From: Xanthomonas fragariae
GTDB lineage: Bacteria > Pseudomonadota > Gammaproteobacteria > Xanthomonadales > Xanthomonadaceae
Assembly (NCBI RefSeq): GCF_900183975.1
Contig: NZ_LT853882.1
Coordinates: 799,501 to 863,500 of the forward strand
Direction of reading: 5' to 3'
Length of the DNA: 64,000 bases
Shown here: piece after piece, positions 60,044-64,000 of the stretch
Numbering within the stretch: position 1 is the stretch's first letter
How the letters are laid out: each line of letters begins with the position of its first letter
The notes under the pieces: generated by a model
The model's database searches: none
Told to the model about the DNA's origin: nothing
The model's input: only the letters and a program-made list of their open reading frames with translations
Program-made: the position numbers and the translations under genes

Positions 60044-60931
60044 ATGACACAACGTAAAGGCATCATTTTGGCGGGCGGGTCTGGTACGCGCCTGTATCCG
60101 ATCACCAAGGGCGTCAGCAAGCAGCTGCTGCCGGTGTACGACAAGCCGATGATTTATTACCCGCTGAGCGTGCTGATGCTTGCGGGCATTCGTGACATTT
60201 TGATCATCAACACGCCGCACGAGCAGGCGCTGTTCCAGTCGTTACTGGGCGACGGTGCGCAGTGGGGGGTCAATATCCAGTACGCCGTGCAACCGAGCCC
60301 GGACGGGTTGGCGCAGGCCTATCTGATCGGCCGCGATTTCGTCGACGGCAAGCCGAGCTGTCTGGTGTTAGGCGACAACATTTTCCATGGACACGGTTTG
60401 ACCGATACCTTGCGTCGCGCCGATGCCCGCGAGCAAGGCGCAACGGTGTTCGGCTACTGGGTCAACGATCCTGAGCGCTATGGCGTTGCCGAATTCGATC
60501 AGCAAGGCAAGGTCATCGACATTGCCGAAAAGCCGGCGCAGCCGCGTTCCAATTATGCGGTTACCGGTCTGTATTTCTACGACGGAAAGGCCAGCGACTA
60601 CGCCGCTGCCTTGAAACCGTCGCTACGCGGCGAGCTGGAAATCACCGATCTCAATCGTTGTTATCTCGATGCTGGCGACCTGCACCTTGAGCCCTTGGGG
60701 CGCGGATATGCGTGGCTGGATACCGGCACGCATCAGTCGTTGCACGAAGCGTCCAATTTCATCGAAACCATCCAGATGCGCCAGGGTCTGCAGGTGTGCT
60801 GCCCGGAGGAAATCGCATTCGGCCAGGGCTGGATCGATGCTGCGCAGTTGGAGCGGCTGGCAGCGCCACTGTCGAAAAATGACTATGGAAAATATCTAAA
60901 TGCATTAGCCAAGCGCGGGGTCGTCCTTTGA
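60044..60931 (+). CDS. rfbA: Glucose-1-phosphate thymidylyltransferase
   Basis: First step of dTDP-L-rhamnose synthesis (RmlA): dTTP plus Glc-1-P to dTDP-glucose. The product is 295 residues. [31 protein letters not shown] is the diagnostic nucleotidyl-transfer motif, and [12 protein letters not shown] and [18 protein letters not shown] are conserved. It is the second gene of the operon; rfbC overlaps its 3' end by 4 bp. Confidence 0.97.
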   Translation: MTQRKGIILAGGSGTRLYPITKGVSKQLLPVYDKPMIYYPLSVLMLAGIRDILIINTPHEQALFQSLLGDGAQWGVNIQYAVQPSPDGLAQAYLIGRDFVDGKPSCLVLGDNIFHGHGLTDTLRRADAREQGATVFGYWVNDPERYGVAEFDQQGKVIDIAEKPAQPRSNYAVTGLYFYDGKASDYAAALKPSLRGELEITDLNRCYLDAGDLHLEPLGRGYAWLDTGTHQSLHEASNFIETIQMRQGLQVCCPEEIAFGQGWIDAAQLERLAAPLSKNDYGKYLNALAKRGVVL

Positions 60932-61485
60932 AGGTGATTGAAACGACGTTGCCTGGCTGCGTCGTCATCGAGCCAGCAGTCTTTGGTGATGAGCGGGGGT
61001 GTTTTTTCGAAACCTGGAATGCGGAGCGCTTCGGACAGCACGGCCTCCCGACGAATTTTGTGCAAAGTAACGTCTCCACTTCCGCCAAGGGTGTGCTGCG
61101 CGGTCTTCACTATCAATGGCCTCGCCCGCAAGGCAAATTGGTAAGCGTGCTTGAAGGCGAGATATACGACGTTGCGGTGGATATCCGGAGTGGATCCCCC
61201 AACTTTGGACATTGGACTGCAGTCATACTAAGTGCAGAAAACCGACGTCAAGTCTGGATACCCGAAGGCTTTGCGCATGGCTTCGCAGTGCTCTCGGAGA
61301 AAGCACTGTTCAGCTATCTCTGCACTGACGTCTACGTCAAGGAAGCAGATGCCGGCGTACGTTGGGATGACGCTGCGATCGGTATCGATTGGCCGATCAG
61401 CGATCCGTTGCTGTCTGCAAAAGACGCCAATGCGCCGTTCCTGGGCGATGTGCCGGTCGATCGCTTGCCGGTGTATACGCCGTGA
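60928..61485 (+). CDS. rfbC: dTDP-4-dehydrorhamnose 3,5-epimerase
   Basis: Third step of dTDP-L-rhamnose synthesis (RmlC). The product is 185 residues, a cupin. [31 protein letters not shown] (with the catalytic His), [28 protein letters not shown] and the [17 protein letters not shown] tail are family hallmarks. The start at 60928 overlaps the rfbA stop, as expected in a coupled operon. Confidence 0.97.
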   Translation: MKVIETTLPGCVVIEPAVFGDERGCFFETWNAERFGQHGLPTNFVQSNVSTSAKGVLRGLHYQWPRPQGKLVSVLEGEIYDVAVDIRSGSPNFGHWTAVILSAENRRQVWIPEGFAHGFAVLSEKALFSYLCTDVYVKEADAGVRWDDAAIGIDWPISDPLLSAKDANAPFLGDVPVDRLPVYTP

Positions 61486-62387
61486 CCACATTGGTGTTTG
61501 GTGCGAACGGGCAGGTTGGGACGGAACTGCTACGCGCACTGGCGGTCGAAGGCGCTGTGCAGGCAACCACCCGCAGTGGTCGGTTGCCTGATGGCAGCGC
61601 TTGCGAAACGGCAGACTTTGACGCGCCGCAAACGCTGACATCCTTGCTGGATCGGATTGGTCCGGCGTGTGTGGTCAACGCGGCTGCCTACACCGCAGTG
61701 GATCGCGCCGAGCAGGAGCGCGATGGCGCGATGCGTGCCAACGCGCAGGCGCCAGGCGTGATTGCAGTATGGTGTGCCGCTCACAACGTTCCACTGGTGC
61801 ATTATTCAACCGACTACGTCTTCGATGGGCAGGGCACCGCGCCTTATCCGGAGGACGCGCAAACCTCGCCGCTGGGCGTGTATGGCGAAACAAAACTCGC
61901 TGGCGAACAAGCGATTCGTCGCTCCGGTGCGCAACATCTGATTCTGCGCACAGCTTGGGTCTACGCATCGCATGGTGCGAATTTCCTGCGCACCATGTTG
62001 CGGGTGGGTGCCGAGCGCGACGAGCTGCGCGTGGTCGCCGATCAGATCGGGACACCGACGCCTGCTGCACTGATTGCTGATATCACTGCGCAGTTGCTGC
62101 GCCAGCGCGCGCTCGAAACGTCGGGCACCTGGAACCTCACTGCTGCAGGGCAGACGAGCTGGCATGGCTTCGCCGAGACGATCTTCGAGCAGGCGGTCAA
62201 TGCAGGCATGCTGCAGCGCGCGCCACGTGTGGTGCCGATCACCACCGCAGACTACCCGACACCGGCAAAACGCCCGGCCTATTCGCGGTTATCGATCGAA
62301 AAACTGCAGCGTGATTTCGATATCGTGCTGCCGGATTGGCGAGTCGGCTTGCAGCATGTGATTGCCGAACTGGCTGCTGCCAAGTAG
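61482..62387 (+). CDS. rfbD: dTDP-4-dehydrorhamnose reductase
   Basis: Last step of dTDP-L-rhamnose synthesis (RmlD). The product is 301 residues. VFGANGQVGTELLRAL is the NAD(P)H loop; NAAAYTAVDRAE, STDYVFDGQG and YGETKLAGEQAI (Y-xxx-K) follow; TAWVYASHGANFLRTML and VVADQIGTPT are RmlD-specific. GTG 61482 overlaps the rfbC stop (GTGA); the frame extends further up only as an out-of-phase read of rfbC. Confidence 0.96.
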   Translation: MTTLVFGANGQVGTELLRALAVEGAVQATTRSGRLPDGSACETADFDAPQTLTSLLDRIGPACVVNAAAYTAVDRAEQERDGAMRANAQAPGVIAVWCAAHNVPLVHYSTDYVFDGQGTAPYPEDAQTSPLGVYGETKLAGEQAIRRSGAQHLILRTAWVYASHGANFLRTMLRVGAERDELRVVADQIGTPTPAALIADITAQLLRQRALETSGTWNLTAAGQTSWHGFAETIFEQAVNAGMLQRAPRVVPITTADYPTPAKRPAYSRLSIEKLQRDFDIVLPDWRVGLQHVIAELAAAK

Positions 62388-62446
62388 TAACGTTGTAACT
62401 CAGGTGGGTGGCAACAACATTCCTCGCCGAGACAAATAAACGCCCT

Positions 62447-62484
62447 ACACGCAAACAGCCGGGAATTCCCGGCTGTTTGCGTGT
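62447..62484. terminator. 38-bp perfect palindrome between rfbD and xanB
   Basis: ACACGCAAACAGCCGGGAA is followed immediately by its exact reverse complement, centred at 62465/62466. It sits 60 bp after rfbD and 26 bp after xanB, which converge here, so it probably works as a bidirectional terminator, although T-runs are absent. Confidence 0.65.
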
Positions 62485-62509
62485 GTCGCAGCGTCCTGAA
62501 AGCGAACGA

Positions 62510-63913
62510 TCAAGTGCGTCCGTAGGTATCTTCGAAGCGCACGATGTCGTCTTCCCCAAGGTAGCTGCCGGACTGCACTTCGATCAGTTCCAGCGGCAAT
62601 TTGCCGGGGTTCTTCAGGCGATGGGTGACGCCCAGCGGGATGTAGGTACTCTGGTTTTCAGTCAGCAGCAGCACTTCATCGCCACGGGTGACTTCAGCCG
62701 TTCCGCTCACCACAATCCAGTGCTCGGCGCGGTGGTGATGCATTTGCAGGCTGAGCGTGGCGCCCGGCTTGACGGTGATGCGCTTGACCTGGAACCGCTG
62801 ACCCATGTCGACCGCATGGTAGTGGCCCCACGGACGAGAGACCTTGCGGTGCCACGTCGCCTCGGAACGGCCGGCCGACTTGATCTGTCTGACAACTTCC
62901 TTGACGTCTTGAATGCGGTCTCGGTGTCCGACCAGCACCGCGTCGTCGGTTTCCACCACCACCACATTTTCCAGGCCGACCATGGCGATCAGGCGCGAGC
63001 CGTACGCGTAGGTGTTCTGGCAATCCAGCTGGATGACATCGCCGTGGTGCGCGTTACCCTGACCATCCTGCTCGGAAACGTCCAGCAGCGAGGACCAGGA
63101 GCCGACGTCGTTCCAGCCGGCATCCAATGGAACCACCACTGCATCAGCGGTCTTTTCCATCACCGCGTAGTCGATCGAATCCGACGGGCTGGCCGCGAAC
63201 GCTTCTTTGTTCAGACGGATGAAATCGGCGTCGCGTTCGCCGCCTTCCCACGCCTTCTGGCAGGCATCGGCAATGGCAGGCTGGAACTTGCGCAGCTCTT
63301 CCAGGTAACGCGAGGCGCGGAATAGGAACATGCCGCTGTTCCAGTAGTATTCGCCGCTGGCCAAGTAGCCTTGCGCGGTGGCCAGATCGGGCTTTTCGAC
63401 GAAGCGCTCAACCGTGGTCGCGCCCGTGCCGGCACCGCCCTTGATATAGCCGTAGCCGGTCTCGGGCGCGGTCGGCTTGATGCCGAAGGTGACCAGCTTG
63501 CCCTGTTCTGCCGCCGCCGCCGCAACGGTTACGGCCGCCTGGAAAGCGGCCTCGTCACGAATGACGTGATCGGACGGCAGTACCAGCAGCAGCGGGTCGC
63601 CGCCGTGACGGGTGGCTTCGAGCGCCGCAACAGCAATGGCCGGTGCAGTGTTGCGGCCCTTGGGCTCCAGCAAAATGGCCGAAGGCTTCACGCCCAACTG
63701 CTGCAACTGCTCGGCGACCATGAAACGGTGTTCTTCATTGGCAACCACGATGGGAGCGTGCGCAGCTACCGGGGCAGAACGCAGCCACGTCTCCTGCAGC
63801 ATGCTGTGTTCGCCGACCAGCGGCAGGAACTGCTTCGGATAAGATTCGCGCGACAACGGCCACAGGCGTGTGCCGGAACCGCCGGATAGGACAATAGGTA
63901 GGACGTCGCTCAT
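62510..63913 (-). CDS. xanB: Mannose-1-phosphate guanylyltransferase / mannose-6-phosphate isomerase
   Basis: A bifunctional enzyme giving Man-6-P from Fru-6-P and GDP-mannose from Man-1-P, for xanthan and lipopolysaccharide. The product is 467 residues. The N-terminal guanylyltransferase starts [24 protein letters not shown]. The C-terminal type II isomerase domain (about 345-467) has [43 protein letters not shown] and [21 protein letters not shown] 63913 is chosen for the family N-terminus ([12 protein letters not shown]); the open frame begins 6 codons earlier. XanA would be expected beyond the window end. GDP-mannose feeds Gmd/Rmd in the O-antigen locus. Confidence 0.96.
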   Translation of the reverse strand: MSDVLPIVLSGGSGTRLWPLSRESYPKQFLPLVGEHSMLQETWLRSAPVAAHAPIVVANEEHRFMVAEQLQQLGVKPSAILLEPKGRNTAPAIAVAALEATRHGGDPLLLVLPSDHVIRDEAAFQAAVTVAAAAAEQGKLVTFGIKPTAPETGYGYIKGGAGTGATTVERFVEKPDLATAQGYLASGEYYWNSGMFLFRASRYLEELRKFQPAIADACQKAWEGGERDADFIRLNKEAFAASPSDSIDYAVMEKTADAVVVPLDAGWNDVGSWSSLLDVSEQDGQGNAHHGDVIQLDCQNTYAYGSRLIAMVGLENVVVVETDDAVLVGHRDRIQDVKEVVRQIKSAGRSEATWHRKVSRPWGHYHAVDMGQRFQVKRITVKPGATLSLQMHHHRAEHWIVVSGTAEVTRGDEVLLLTENQSTYIPLGVTHRLKNPGKLPLELIEVQSGSYLGEDDIVRFEDTYGRT

Positions 63914-64000
63914 GGGCGGGGGAAACTCCAAAGTGCGTCTATGGGTGGGAAAGGGGATGAATCAACCGCGCAGCAGATCAGAAATTTCCTGCGTGCGTGT

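Overview
The window looks like a chromosomal segment of a plant-pathogenic Xanthomonas, most probably X. oryzae. The reasons are the high GC content, a copLAB copper cassette, a fused XanB enzyme, an order of xanB / rmlB-A-C-D / etfBA / lipopolysaccharide locus / cystathionine gene that is typical of the genus, a periplasmic AroQ-gamma chorismate mutase, and a pile-up of insertion sequences. Species assignment is inference; no marker such as 16S rRNA is present.

Layout. 1-3.3 kb: end of the F1Fo ATP synthase operon (atpA tail, atpG, atpD, atpC, terminator). 3.4-10 kb: chorismate mutase, an orphan GtrA-like protein, glmU, a secreted beta-helix protein, a decayed sensor-kinase region carrying a 148-bp repeat, then glmS. 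GlmS and GlmU together supply UDP-GlcNAc. 10-20 kb: small conserved genes, glyoxalase I, copBAL, a cysteine desulfhydrase-like PLP enzyme, an M3 oligopeptidase and a divergent GIY-YIG-like protein. 20-29 kb: fabB-fabA, dinB, gph, a nest of four different IS elements or fragments (24.1-27.1 kb), a TfoX C-terminal-domain protein, fRMsr and bioD. 29-37 kb: a phasin gene broken by a 14-bp duplication, queD, rhlE, the fumarylacetoacetase / maleylacetoacetate isomerase pair, a second copy of the 148-bp repeat, pilU, two envelope genes, a possible small RNA and a DUF465 gene. 37.4-40.1 kb: cystathionine beta-synthase and a cystathionine gamma-lyase/synthase.

40.1-56.8 kb is an O-antigen locus lying between the cystathionine gene and etfBA. 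A plus-strand operon encodes a GT4 glycosyltransferase, the ABC exporter Wzm/Wzt (Wzt with a C-terminal glycan-binding extension), a 790-residue WbdD-like methyltransferase-kinase-coiled-coil protein, two more GT4 enzymes, a lipoprotein, and Gmd/Rmd for GDP-D-rhamnose. Facing it is a minus-strand operon with an SDR protein, a GtrB-like polyprenyl-phosphate sugar transferase, a GtrA-like flippase, a large polytopic GT-C-like protein and a lipoprotein, which together look like an O-antigen side-branch module. 57-64 kb: etfA/etfB, then rmlB-rmlA-rmlC-rmlD (dTDP-L-rhamnose) convergent with xanB (GDP-mannose, the precursor used by Gmd/Rmd).

The most interesting system is the O-antigen locus: a capping enzyme with a built-in coiled-coil ruler paired with a transporter that has a glycan-binding domain, and two neighbouring genes whose products share a beta-sandwich-like region. 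Also notable are the frameshifted phasin, the nested IS elements whose outermost end supplies the gph stop codon, the two inverted 148-bp repeats, and the recurring inverted motifs in the atp spacers.
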